Source of the DNA: Saksenaea vasiformis B4078
Taxonomy: Eukaryota > Mucoromycota > Mucoromycetes > Mucorales > Saksenaeaceae
DNA length: 64,000 nucleotides
Direction of reading: 5' to 3'
NCBI GenBank assembly: GCA_000697055.1
Contig: JNDT01001802.1
Coordinates: 1-64,000 of the forward strand
Shown: in pieces, positions 25,101-36,397 of the stretch
Position numbering within the stretch: the first letter of the stretch is position 1
Layout: each line of letters starts with the position of its first letter
Made by a program: the position numbers and the translations under genes
The notes under the pieces: model-generated
What the model was told of the DNA's origin: nothing
Database searches by the model: none
Seen by the model: the letters and a program-made list of their open reading frames with translations, nothing else

Positions 25101-25172
25101 GAACAATCAATTACAAGTAGCCGTTACCGCAATTTTACCTTCATCAATGTGTTTTCTCTTCAGAGTCTTCAT
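22156..25172 (-). pseudogene. Fanzor (eukaryotic TnpB-like) nuclease, copy 1
   Basis: Minus-strand gene of the Fanzor/OrfB type, proteins that in studied cases are RNA-guided DNA nucleases. The first three exons (25172-25139, 25092-24655, 24602-24238) join cleanly for 279 codons: an acidic start, a Lys/Arg-rich likely nuclear signal (KKRKKNKTTEEKEK), a zinc-finger-like CPTC...CPYH, and a helical region ending TTYTNHIVENFESRV. Downstream are RuvC-I (VIGVDPG, Asp kept), a zinc ribbon (ICSSCG...CKKC) and RuvC-III (WNRDCNASRNI, Asp kept). The usual RuvC-II acid position reads GN, while a Glu is kept in DIDEYRTSQ 38 residues on. In-frame TGA codons at 24018-24020 and 22719-22721, plus an unresolved segment at 23660-24010, mark it as decayed. 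It is clearly related to copy 2 at 39.9-42.3 kb. Confidence 0.8.
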
Positions 25173-25512
25173 CACGCAAGAGAAAAATGGAAGAAAAGGT
25201 AGTTTTCAAGAATTGCCTCTATCATTCATACATTTTAAAGAGCATTGATGTCATGTTTTAGTGATAAAGTGATCATAAGTTTTTTGGATAGGTGAAATTC
25301 CTTCTCCAGATAAAAGCATTTCTTCATTTCGCAAGCTGCAACTTTCGCTACGGCAACAGTGTAGTTCTGCCTTCTGTGGTGTTTGTATGAGTTAACACTA
25401 AGGGAAACCGATAAAATCCTTTGAGACTGTTGGACATCTTTATTTCATTCAATTTATCTGCCTATTTGTATGTGTTCAATCTTTTCGGTATTAAGAGTCA
25501 CTACAGAAAAAA

Positions 25513-25637
25513 AGATCTAAGCAAAATCTAAGTAAAATCTAAGCAAAATCTGAGCGAAATCTAAGCGAAATCTGAGCGAAATCTGAGCGAAATCTGAGCG
25601 AAACCTAAGCGAAATGTAAGGGAGATCTAAGCAGAAC
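25513..25637. repeat. 11-bp tandem repeat array
   Basis: About eleven copies of an 11-bp unit close to AATCTGAGCGA, degenerating at both ends. Because 11 is not a multiple of three, all three frames read through different peptides, which explains the spurious minus-strand open frame over it. Confidence 0.9.
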
Positions 25638-26189
25638 GGGCGGACTTGATATGTCTGGGGAGACATAGAGCCAATCAGATGAACGTATAATCCAGGGCCC
25701 ACTCGCTTTGCTCCGGTGCACTTTGTATAAGGAATACTTTTTATTGGTAATACTTGATCAGCGCTTGTAGGTGTAGGGAGAAGCTTACTCGTAAAAGTGC
25801 TTGGACCTCCGCTGCGCTCTGGTAAGCATTTTTCTTCGTTCACTTCCCTTCTGGCATAGCAAAAGGGACAGTGCCTTCCAAATAGAGAGATATCGTGAAA
25901 TCCTGTCCAATCAATCAAACCAATCAATTGAGTCTGCTGAGCATGAACAATTATAGTTGGCCAACCAAATTTTTTAAAGGCAGTCCAAGCAACTTTATTT
26001 AGATGACCAGCAGTGGTGTTCGCTTCGCTTCACATCACAGATTTTTTCTATGGGATGAAGGAAAAAAAAAGAGAAGAAGGGCTATATGAAAGAAGATACA
26101 TGGCAAGAAGAAAGTGTATTAGAAAGCTAAAGATTCTATTGGAAAGAAGAAAACTCCGACTGAGTACACAAAGTGTTTCTTTGACTTGA

Positions 26190-26236
26190 GGGGAGGGTCC
26201 GTTGGGAGGGGTCTCCCCTCCCAATGGACCCTCCCC
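26190..26236. repeat. Long inverted repeat, 22-bp arms, 3-nt loop
   Basis: Left arm 26190-26211 and right arm 26215-26236 are complementary over 22 bp with one G/T mismatch, separated by TCT. The arms are Pu/Py-biased (GGGGAGGG.../...CCCTCCCC). If transcribed this would form a very stable stem. It may be a transposon tip, a terminator-like structure or a small-RNA precursor. Confidence 0.9.
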
Positions 26237-26675
26237 ATTTTCTGGGCGGAAAAAAAGAAAGGAAGAGGTTACTGGTAGGAAGAAGATGCTAGGGCATGAG
26301 ATAATCATGAAAAGCATAGCTGTATCAGATATATTCGAAAAAATATATCCTAAAAGTTGTTGAAGGATATGCATAAAGTACTTGAGATTAAGATAGCCGT
26401 CGTTTCATATAACAAGATCACACTTTATAGCAATGTCAGCTTAGTTTCATATTGGAATCGTAACAGAAAAGATTTCATCCAAGGTTTTATATGGAAAGTA
26501 ACATAAAAAGATAGAAAACTTCCCCAGGCTTACTCTTCTATCTCCCTTCATTCTTGTTAAATGAAATCATGTTGTAACGTGATCTATTAATCTCACAATA
26601 TTTATGTTATACAAAAACCTGTTAAAAGATAGTTTGACGCTTTCATGATGGCACTCTTCCTTTTCAACTTTTCCC

Positions 26676-29600
26676 ATGCTTTCTCCTGGCACAGCTAAAG
26701 CTTTTGCAACGAAGGTACCAGCATTATGTAAATTTACGTTTATCTGATGACTTTATGTCAAGGGATACGCTACATCTTTATCATTTGATACGGACAATGA
26801 AGATGTTCTAGAATACACTTGTGGATTCCATTTTGATGGGAGCAAAGCCGCCGAATATGCACTGGAAGTCAAGGCTGTGGAAGCCAACAACCCAGGTCTC
26901 ACTTACGAATACCCTCGTGATGAACAGTTTTGTGAATACACATTCCCCAGGACATTAGACAAAGTGAATTGTGGGAGAGAAGTGTCGGTAGACTTCAGTT
27001 TTCGCAAGAGTATGCCGGAAATGTTTGGATACAACGTCGGTGCCGAAGATTCCTGCAGGTCACACGATCCACAACAATCTCGTTGCACAAATAAAACAAT
27101 CAATTATCTTGTTTCGTACGTTTCATACAAAGAGGTAAGGGAAAGATGAGCTTAGTTTTCCAAGATGCTGATACCTTTCAACTAGGTGATCATTTCCCCA
27201 AAAACTGTTCAAGCAAGTACAGAATTTACAGAAATTGTCAAAAATGCGTTGAGTGCCACAAGCAATGAAGAATCGTATCACATGTTGCAAAATACATTTA
27301 GAAGATTCGGATACTACTATGCTTCTCGAATTCTATTAGGTATAACGCGGTTTGCTAAATATACCATAACTGATTTGTATACTCTAGGTGGCAGATTGGT
27401 CTATGAGGATGATGCATCAGAAAACAAAAATGAGAACAAGACGTATGCCACCTCTTGCGAGATGGTTGCAAACAAGATCATCGAACCGTCGAAAAACCAA
27501 AAATATTGGGAGATGCTAGGTACTCCTGGATTCAAAGTATATCAAAACTTACCTCAGTATGAAATAGGTGGAGATGTCAAGATGCTGCTTCAAACTGGCT
27601 TTCAAACCTGGAAAGAATCGATACGGTCAACACCAAGAATCATCCTATATAAAGATCTGCATCCAATTATTAACATTTTGGGGGAAAAGGAACGTTCTCG
27701 CATCAAGGAGATCTATGAATGGGCTGCTTTTGGGAGCTCGTTCGTGTTTTATAACACGCCCATTGATGTTTCTGCAAAAAGTCAAAGCACTGGCGAATGC
27801 TGTTCGTATGTTTGCCTCTTCCCATATCTAAATGTTAGAGATGGTGTAAATCAAACCAAGTTGCAAAGAGGTAAGATGGGCGCAGGTGGAATGTGTTTTC
27901 ATCGCTCGTGCTAATTTTTTCTTTTTCAAATAGATGAGATCGTTTATTGCATCAACCCTAAAACAATTACAAAGGATCTGTATGAAGACCGTGTACATCC
28001 AATAACGTTCAGCTTTATAGCAAAAGATGAGAAGAGCAGTCGTCGTCGTGTGAGATACGGCGATATGGTTCACATAGAGTTAAAATGTGGCTACCCGGAA
28101 TGTCAATATGGGACACAGACAAAAATGCTTATCTCAGTATCACCATCCACCACCATCAATAAGGACAGCAAAATTGAGATACCTGACAAACAGCATTGCA
28201 TAGTCGTTACCGCTCCTGCATCATCGACATTACTTCAAGAATGGTGACTTCATTTAGGATAGTTATGTGTGTAACCTAGTGCTTACTCTAAGTTATAACC
28301 ATACTTAGGAAAATTGTTCGCAGCAACGTAGATGATGATATCGTACATGTACCTCTGATTCAAGGGCAGCAGCAATGGTTATCATACCAGAAAGAATCAG
28401 ATAATGGGGACGACTGGGTTCAATGTGGCGACGATATAGTCCTGCAAAGCGAATTGGTCGATGACAATGGCAACCGGGTGCCTGTGTATCTGTGCACAAG
28501 TGCAGCACAGTTCCTGAACGATCTGGCAATCGTTCCGCAGAAAGTAGTGAATCCGTTGCTACCATCAGTACGGCGGTCTATATTCGCTGCCATCCGTGAG
28601 AACAGCCACAGTAAGCTTGATACATGCTGGAACATCAAATCGCACAAGGTTCAGCCCAGGGTACTATCACGCGCAGACCTGGTCAACTTTTTATCGACCC
28701 AATGGAACAGAGGCATTCTTCTTGACCAACGATTGGCTGTATCGAGTCCACTGGAGCTTCGCAACCCCGATGACTACGCCTCTAGTTCAGGAGTTAACGC
28801 TGGGGTAATTGATGAAGCGTTCATCGACGAGCATCTTCAAGTTGTAGCCAGGCTATACTTTGAATGTGCTAAGAACATAACTTGGGATAAACGCAGTCAG
28901 TGTCTTAGTACCTTGTTTGGAAGTGGGTTTGGAGAGCAGCTTGGCCGTCAACAACAACCTGAATATAAAGAGCAGGAGAGCCCGGAGGCTATAAAACCTG
29001 CATTGGTGTTATATGTGGTCCAATATGAGGTTTGTGTAACAGCATTCGACGATCGCATTTTAACTGAGATGTATATTAGCTTGATCTTGAAAACAGTGTC
29101 CACGCAAGCGAGGCGTTCATGGACAATGTCGAATCTGCTCTCGGAGGCTTCTCTGAAAGACAAACTTCTCGGGATCTTGACCACGTATTTCAGACATATG
29201 GCCATTATTATCCTTCCAAGATATTACTAGGTAAAATATTCAGCAGCTACTTTTCGCTTGCTAACTTCTCCTAGGGGGAAAAATTGTGATTGAATGGAAC
29301 GAAGAATCAGGAGTAGCGATGCCGTTACAAATGAATAAGGTTCCAGATGCGATGAAGCTCGAAATTGAAAGTGCAATCCGTTCCGGACGGCATTACAGAG
29401 TCATTGGTAGGCCAATGTTCCATTTGCACTTATTTAATAACCGATAATTCCTGTCAGGCGGGGACCCCGCGCTATTGCCAAACGCACATGAGTACTCTGC
29501 CACGTTCAACATTGAAAAATGGCTGGACTCTATCCAATGCAATCCAGTTATTATCCAATTCAAAGACCTCGTTCCCACGTATCGCCTCCTACCGAGCCAT

Positions 29601-32600
29601 CTGAAAGTACCTGTAAAGAGCATATTCCAACACGACGTAAAGGATTACTTTGTGGAGAAGAATGGTATTCGTGACGTGCACCCAGTGAATAACGCCCACT
29701 ATCAAGGATTAGAATGGTACAAAATTGTAGCTATATCTGATGATCCAAGCGCACAATATCAACTTGGACTTATGCTTCGAAAGAATGGTCGCCCGCAAGA
29801 TCATATTCAAGCATTTAATTTGTTTAAGGATGCTGCGGAGAAGGATCACAGTGAAGCACAAGCTGCTCTAGGAGATATGTACAGAAAGGGAGAAGGCGTG
29901 AACCAGAATCATGTTGCATCAGTTGAATGGTACGAGAGAGCTGCAAAACAAAACAATGCCTATGCACAATACTGCCTTGGATACGCATATAGAGAAGGCA
30001 AAGGAACTGATCAAGACTACATCAAAGCACTTACATGGTTTAACAAAGCTGTTGATCTGAATAATATTGATGCACAAGTTGCTCTTGGGGATGCTTACAG
30101 AGAAGGGAGATATGTCCAGAAAGACTATGCCAAAGCTGCGGAATGGTACAAGAAGGCTGCTAATCAAAACCATGCTCATGCACAGTATCGTCTCGGATGT
30201 GCATACAGAAATGGAGAGGGGCTTTATCAAGACGATACCAAAGCGTTTGAGTGGTACAAGAAAGCCGCTGCTCAGAATCACGTACGCGCTCAGTGCCGCC
30301 TTGGACAAGCATACGGAGATGGCGTTGGTGTGGAGAGAAACTACACTGAAGCAGTTAGATGGTTTAACCAAGCTGCGAAGTGTAATGACGTCGATGCACA
30401 AGTCGCTCTCGGGACTGCATACAGCTTTGGAGAGGGCGTCACTTTAGATCATGTCGAAGCTTTTAAATGGTACAAGAAAGCTGCCGACCAGAACGATGCT
30501 GTTGCTCAATTTTGTGTGGGATGGGCGTACAAAGAGGGAGAAGGCGTACATGAAGATCTTGACGAGTCAATTATCTGGTTTGAAAAAGCTGCCGACCAAG
30601 GTCATGTTACTGCAATGGATATGCTTGAGGCTGCAATGATGGAGAAAAAATATGCCCATATGGATTACACCGCAAGAGTTGAACAGTTTAAAACTCCAAT
30701 TAGCGAGGACGCTGTAGACACACAAAGCTTTTTTCGAGATACATGCAAATATGGGCAAGACGTTTGCATAAGTGATATTGAAACAGTTGAATACTGCCAC
30801 AAAGCAACTAGCCAGAGTGATACTACTGATCAAAGCGACTTTGAGATTATATATTTTTCGATACTCAACGCACAATCTGGTTCACAATCCCCCCTTGGGT
30901 ATGGAAAAGATGTTGAAACGGACAGCGTTCAGGCAGTGGACAGCGTTCAGGCAGTGGACAGCGTTCAGGCAGTGGACAGCGTTCAGGCAGTGGACAGCGT
31001 TCAGGCGGGGAACGGCGTTCAAACGGTGAACAGCATTCAAAGGGCGAAGGGCATTCAAAGGGCGAAGGGTATTCAATGGGTGAACGGCATTCAAGCGGTG
31101 AAGGATGTTCAAGCGGTGAAGGATGTTCAAGCGGTGAAGGATGTTCAAGGAGTGGACAGCATTCAAGGAGTGGACAGCATTCAAGGAGTGGACAGCATTC
31201 AAGCAGTGGACAGCGCTCAAGCAGTAGACAGTGCTCAAGCAGTAGACAGTGCTCAAGCAGTAGACAACGCCCAAGCAGTGGAAGAGTGCAAGAAGGCCGC
31301 CGATGAAGATGATGCCGACGCACACTATATTCGCGGATGTGCATACAGAGACGGAAATGGCGTACAACAAGACTACGCCGAAGCAACTCTGCGGTTCCTA
31401 AAAGCTGCCTATAAGGGCCATAGCGACGCACAAGCTGCACTTGGGGACGCCTACAGAGAGGGAAAGGGAGTACGCAAGGATTATGTTCAAGCATTTAAAC
31501 AATACAAGAACGCCGCTCGTAAAAATAATACGCATGCGCAATATTACCTTGCATGTGCGTACCGAGACGGCCAAGGTGTAGGAAACTGCGATCCCGAAGC
31601 TTTCAGATGGTTCAAACAGGCTGCTGATGCGGATCATACGGATGCGCAAGCTGCCCTTGGGGACGCGTACAGGGACGGAAAAGGTGTTAAGCAGGACCAT
31701 GTTCAAGCAGTTCAATGGTACAAAAAAGCAGCCGCTAAAAGCCACGCCCGCGCGCAATATTGCCTTGCACATGCATACAGAGATGGGTATGGCGTGAAGC
31801 AAAACTATAGAAAAGCAACCAAGTGGTTCAAGAAAGCTACCGACAATGGCCATGCAGACGCGCAATCTGCGCATGCTTTTATCGAAACAGTTGAATCGTA
31901 CAAGATACCTGGTAATACGAATCATACTGATGTACAGTATACTCCTACAGTTGTACGCGGAGACGAGAAATGCAAGGATCAAGTTCACATGTATTCACTT
32001 CAACAGTTGATGGAAGCCGCAAAGCTAGGTGATGCCGCTTCTCAGTACAACCTTGGAATCGCATACAAAGATGGGAAAGGCGTGAAACGAGATAACTCCC
32101 AGGCTCTCAAGTGGTTTACGAACGCTGCTGACCAGAACCACATCGTTGCTCAGTTCGCTCTTGCAATTGCATACAGAGATGGAAAATTTGTAAAGCATAA
32201 CCTTACAGAGTCATGTAAATGGCTTAAAAAAGCAGCTGGTCAAGGCCATACAGACGCGCAGTATCACCTTGCCGTTGCGTACAGAGATGGGAAAGGTATA
32301 CAGAAAAGCGAAAAGAAAGCAACGGAATGGTTTAAAAAGGCAGCTATTGGAAACCATGCTGAGGCGCAGGTTGCCGTTGGGGACGCATACCGAGATGGGA
32401 AAGGTATCAATGTCGACTATGTCCAAGCAGTAGAATGGTACAAGAAAGCAGCTGAAAAGAACCAGCCCCAAGCACAGTTCTATCTGGGATCTGCATACAG
32501 GGAGGGAAGAGGAGTCGATCGAGACCATGCCAAAGCAATTGAGTGGTATACAAAGGCTGCTAAAACAAATCATCCTGGAGCGCTGTATTATATCGGATCT

Positions 32601-33041
32601 GCGTATAAGGAGGGGAAGGGTGTTACTTGTGATCGACAGAAAGCGCTCAATTGGTACAGGAAGGCTGCTAATCGAGGACATACCCGTGCGCAACATCTTG
32701 TTGGCATGGCTTACAGGGATGGGGATTGTGTGAAGATAAATCATACCGAAGCGTTCAAGTGGTTCGAAAAAGCTGCCCTTGCTGACCATGAGGAGGCACA
32801 AGCCGCTCTTGGTGATGCATACAGAAGTGGAAAAGGCACCACAAAAAAGTACGCCAAAGCTCTGCATTGGTACAGAAAGGCGGCTGACAAGGGACATGCC
32901 GGTGCACAATATATGCTTGGATTAATGTACAGAAACGGAGAAGGCGTGGAAAAGAATCATTTAGAGGCGCAAAAATGGTTCGGAAAGGCCACCAAACAAT
33001 GCTATAATATAAAGGGCCTCGTATCACAGCGTTTGACTTGA
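26676..33041 (+). CDS. Tandem MACPF-like domains fused to Sel1 repeats
   Basis: Nine exons: 26676-26714, 26763-27134, 27186-27339, 27388-27870, 27934-28243, 28309-29029, 29080-29230, 29275-29406 and 29458-33041, giving 1,981 codons exactly in frame. There is no signal peptide, so a cytosolic location is likely. Domain 1 (exons 2-4) has FRRFGYYYASRILLGGRL, and domain 2 (exons 7-9) has VFQTYGHYYPSKILLGGK followed by GGDPALLP and a WLDSIQCNPVIIQF block. Both fit the MACPF/perforin-like fold (YGxxY-LGG core, W..SI...P). The GG pair forms only after intron removal in both. The final exon encodes about 22 Sel1-like repeats (AY.dGkGV..d...A..Wy.KAA), split by a hexapeptide repeat. In animals and plants MACPF proteins form pores or mark immunity. 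Here a pore-forming or self/non-self role is inference; the fungal MACPF-like branch is diverged. Confidence 0.82.
30921..31286 (+). repeat. 18-bp coding minisatellite (hexapeptide repeat)
   Basis: Twenty in-frame hexapeptide units inside the last exon of the MACPF-Sel1 gene, consensus VDSVQA, drifting through VKDVQA, VDSIQG and VDSAQA. Adjacent units are nearly identical at DNA level, indicating recent expansion by slippage or unequal exchange. It separates Sel1 repeats 1-8 from repeats 9-22. Confidence 0.95.
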
Positions 33042-34887
33042 CGTCATGTATATGCGATTATTTGCGTTCTTTCATAGTATTCTTATAGTATTATATAAAA
33101 TAAATGCAGGCTGCTCAACAGTAACCAAATTTGAACGACCTGATAAGTGATTCTTGTGCCATTGCGGATTTTCTTGACAAGTTTTGAAAAGGAAACCATT
33201 AGTTGTCTTAAGTGCACGCATACAAAGTGCGCGCGAATACTGGATTTTGAAGTATCAATTAGATGTCGTTTTACGTTGACACCGAACTGGTCTTGCGGGC
33301 GAGGAGATTTTGCGCAAAAAATATATTCCTACATCATATCAAAGATATATTGTGCTGTTTCATTGCAATAAATTACCCGGCGTACTAATGCAACCGCGCA
33401 AAATAACAACATCTACGAAAGACATATGGACTTTTTTCCTTTTCCTTAGGCTCTGTTTTCTCTATAAGACGTCCCAGTACATGATGGGATTGAAAACGTA
33501 TACAGGAAATACGTGACCTTTGATCTATTATTTAGGTCCTCGACCATAAACCAATGCGAGTAGCTACTCGTGGAAGCCTTCGACAGCGTTACTCCAACCC
33601 CGCCGAAAGGGAGATGTGGCACCCGCGACCGCGTGGGAATATCCTTCGGGCTTAGTAGGACAACATCCGAGCTTTTTTCCACTTTACAAACCACAAACGG
33701 GCTTTTATGCTACTCGATACAAGTTTTGTATCCATCGAGGGGCCAGTTGGTGAAAGTGGTGTATGAATTTGTTGCATATTCGATTCCTTCCTTAGTGCAG
33801 AGTTGGCGCTTCACGGGAGCAATATCTATTCAGTATACAGCAAATGTGAACTAGACTACATCTGAGAATTGCTCACAGGCCTCGTGGACCTGGGAAGGCC
33901 AAGAAAGATTCTAAAAGGCTACCTTGCTAACCCCCTCCTACAGTGAGGCCCAAAATTAGATACGACCTTGTCACAGGCCTAAAATTCAGTTTCTGCTAGT
34001 TTTCTTCCAATACGAAGGCAAGCAATTGTTGCAACAGCTGTAGTGGCTACACGTATATTTGACTCGTGTATTGGAAGCAACATGACAGTGACGCTGAGCA
34101 AGATGTGATCAGTTACCAAAAGGTACTAGGTACTAAAGGTGCTAATAGGAGATAGATCTTTATGTCCAATTATTGTATTTTCGCTTATTGGTGATGCTTA
34201 ATAACTTCTTCATGGATAACATAGCGATTTATTGGATCGGCTGGGACTAGCCCTCTACGCTGTGAAACATTGCCAAACACGTTGCACAATCTGGGATAGG
34301 GACGTGAACGCCTCAAGGAACATCCTCCATATCTTCTGGCACATGTTCGAGAATGACAGTGCTAGGCCATTTGAATTCGAAAAGCAAGCATAGAAATCCA
34401 TTGGGGTGGGTGTCCTCGGAGAAAGCCCGCCCCATGCTTACATCTTCGGGTATGTACTCTCATATGTAATTCCTTTGGATTGCCTTTGGTCCTACGCGGC
34501 GGTTGAGTAGCTCTTTGACCTCTGCAAAGGGCTGTAAGGTAGGCAATGGAGCCAAAATCCAGAATAGGTCATAAACGCTAGTCTTCTTTTTCAGATGTAA
34601 TGGTAGATGCCTCCTCAGTATTGCAGTAGCCGATGATATGTCTTCGTCAACCGAATCAGAATGTCGATGTTTTCTATCAAAAAAAAAACCACAGAGAAGC
34701 TGCAACAACTTAAAATATCTAATAAAATGAATGGATACAGCATGGGTTGGACACGATTTTATTTTTACGAAGGGATTGTCCTGTATGAGGGCTAGGATCT
34801 TAAATAGTTATGGGACACAGTTGCCGTAACAAATCGAAGCTTATGGTCAGGAAAATGCAGCGACTATATCCCAATCGTGCTAGATTC
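33042..34887. other. Intergenic; one GC-rich structured island
   Basis: 1.8 kb between convergent genes. Mostly AT-rich without supported genes. A GC-rich island at about 33571-33660 contains short complementary segments (CCCGCG/CGTGGG). Its open frames on both strands (94 and 82 codons) look incidental. Confidence 0.45.
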
Positions 34888-36397
34888 TTATCTCCATCCC
34901 ACAGACGTTTCCTGAGACGGAGGTCGGTAGGGTGCCTGAGGATGTGTCTGTGTTTGCTGCGACGTCGTCGGTGGGTAATAGTACCGTTGATGTTGCTGCT
35001 GTTGTTGCTGTGGTTGTTGCGGTTGTTGTGGTTGTTGCTGTGGTTGCGGTGGTTGTTGCGGTTGTGATGGTGGAGCGGAGACGTGGTACGATTGCTGAGG
35101 CGGCATAGATTGGTAATGTGGGGTTCCGGGGGGAGGCGTATTCAGCGACATACCGTTTGGTATCTGCTGAAGTTGATGAGGGAGAGGAGGTTGGGGATAG
35201 TGCTGGGGAAATGTTTGCTGCGCCATTTGTTGTGCTTGTTGCGGTTGTTGCTGTTGTTGTGACGGTGGAAGGGGCAGTTGTTGCTGTTGTTGCTGTTGTT
35301 GCTGTTGCCCTTGTGGCTGCTGCTGCGGTTGCTGTGGTTGTTGCAGCGCAGGCGTGTAGCTAGCTGGATTTGCCGTCGTTAGAATATTCGTGGGCGGAAA
35401 TGGTGGCGGTTGTTGAGGTGGACCATGGGCCATGGAGTGTGATGGAAGAGACTGTGTATCTTCTGTAATCGGTCTTTTGTTAGCTTGGTTTGCGTTTTCG
35501 ATTTGCGTCTCTTCTAGGAAATCCGCTATAATTACTTGTTTAGTTTGGTCTTTTCTTCTTCGGATATTACCCAACTCGGCAGTTGACAGTTGCCTATATG
35601 TCTTGTCCACTGCGTTTTTGTCTGTTTCTACGTGATTAATTCGCATTGTTGAACATACTGCTGTTCTATTACCATTAGTTGGGGACGTATCTTCTTCATT
35701 CTTTTTTGTTTGCTCGACTGACAGAATCAGATTGGAAAGAGTATCACACAAGGAAATCATTTGGTTCTTCAAGTCTTGGGGAATCTGAGTTTGTCTTTCT
35801 GTTGGGAATGGACGCGTTTGCTAAAAGACGAACTTAATACCAAACACTCTGATAGCTTTTTCTCTATACTTTGTCAAACACAGTAATCTTCAAAAGATGA
35901 CTCTGCGAGATTGCATGATTCACGTCCATATCATCTAACAGACAAAGAATTCAGTCAATCACTAACACTTTGTTCTTGTTCTCTGTCTTACCTGTCATAC
36001 TGATTAGGTCACCCTCTGTCAAAAACGAAGCGGAGTCAGTCGATGCTTTTTGGAGTTTGGGGATGCTGCATGAATTTTTAGTTTACCATCGTCAGTGTAT
36101 TTCAACACGATATTTTCAGGACTGGACAGTTCCGTGTTAAATAAGCGATACATCATTAAGCAAAGCCTTTAAATATTCTACGGTTTAATAATATAGTTAT
36201 TGGTAAAAGGATATCTTAACTCGTCATAAGTTGGTGCTTGGTTAATGGGTATACGGCGAATGTCATTTCCGTAACGACCTCAAGCGTAACAGTTAGGCAT
36301 CATTTAATCGTCTTAGTTGTTCACACTTACATTTAACGATAATGTCACCTGAAACAATTTTGCGAAGATTTTTGTAATCCAACGGGGATTGACTCAT
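34888..36397 (-). CDS. TFG: TFG-like PB1-domain protein, Q/P-rich tail
   Basis: Six exons: 36397-36331, 36278-36221, 36166-36087, 36015-35992, 35934-35870 and 35820-34888, giving 408 codons in frame. The first five small exons build a complete PB1 domain: basic face IIVKCRYGNDIRRIPI, middle YDELCLMMYRLF, and OPCA acidic loop YTDDEGDLISMTDD. A short coiled-coil-like helix (LKNQMISLCDTLSNLILSVEQ) follows, then a long Gln/Pro/Tyr-rich tail with poly-Q runs. This order matches animal TFG, which oligomerises at ER exit sites and organises COPII carriers. The low-complexity tail fits condensate-type assembly. The PB1 domain is certain; TFG orthology is likely from the domain order and from the QxRPxPxE segment just after PB1. 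A PB1 adaptor of another kind is the alternative. Confidence 0.82.

Larger units (their letters stand above)
25173..26675. other. Repeat-bearing intergenic region
   Basis: 1.5 kb between Fanzor copy 1 and the MACPF-Sel1 gene. It holds an 11-bp tandem array, a GC-rich segment (about 25640-25860) whose minus strand stays open for 136 codons without a recognised domain, and a perfect-looking hairpin at 26190-26236. No gene could be supported. Confidence 0.5.

Noticed and set aside
25517..25927. 136-codon minus-strand gene
   Set aside because: Its C-terminal third is the 11-bp tandem repeat and the rest shows no domain. The open frame is probably chance within repeat DNA.
30865..31494. Minus-strand 209-aa and 162-aa frames over the hexapeptide repeat
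   Set aside because: They are shadows of the 18-bp coding repeat of the MACPF-Sel1 gene. A period divisible by three keeps all frames open on both strands.
34810..35363. Plus-strand Leu/Val-rich frames opposite the TFG-like gene
   Set aside because: They are antisense of the poly-Gln/Pro tail; no start context or splice support.
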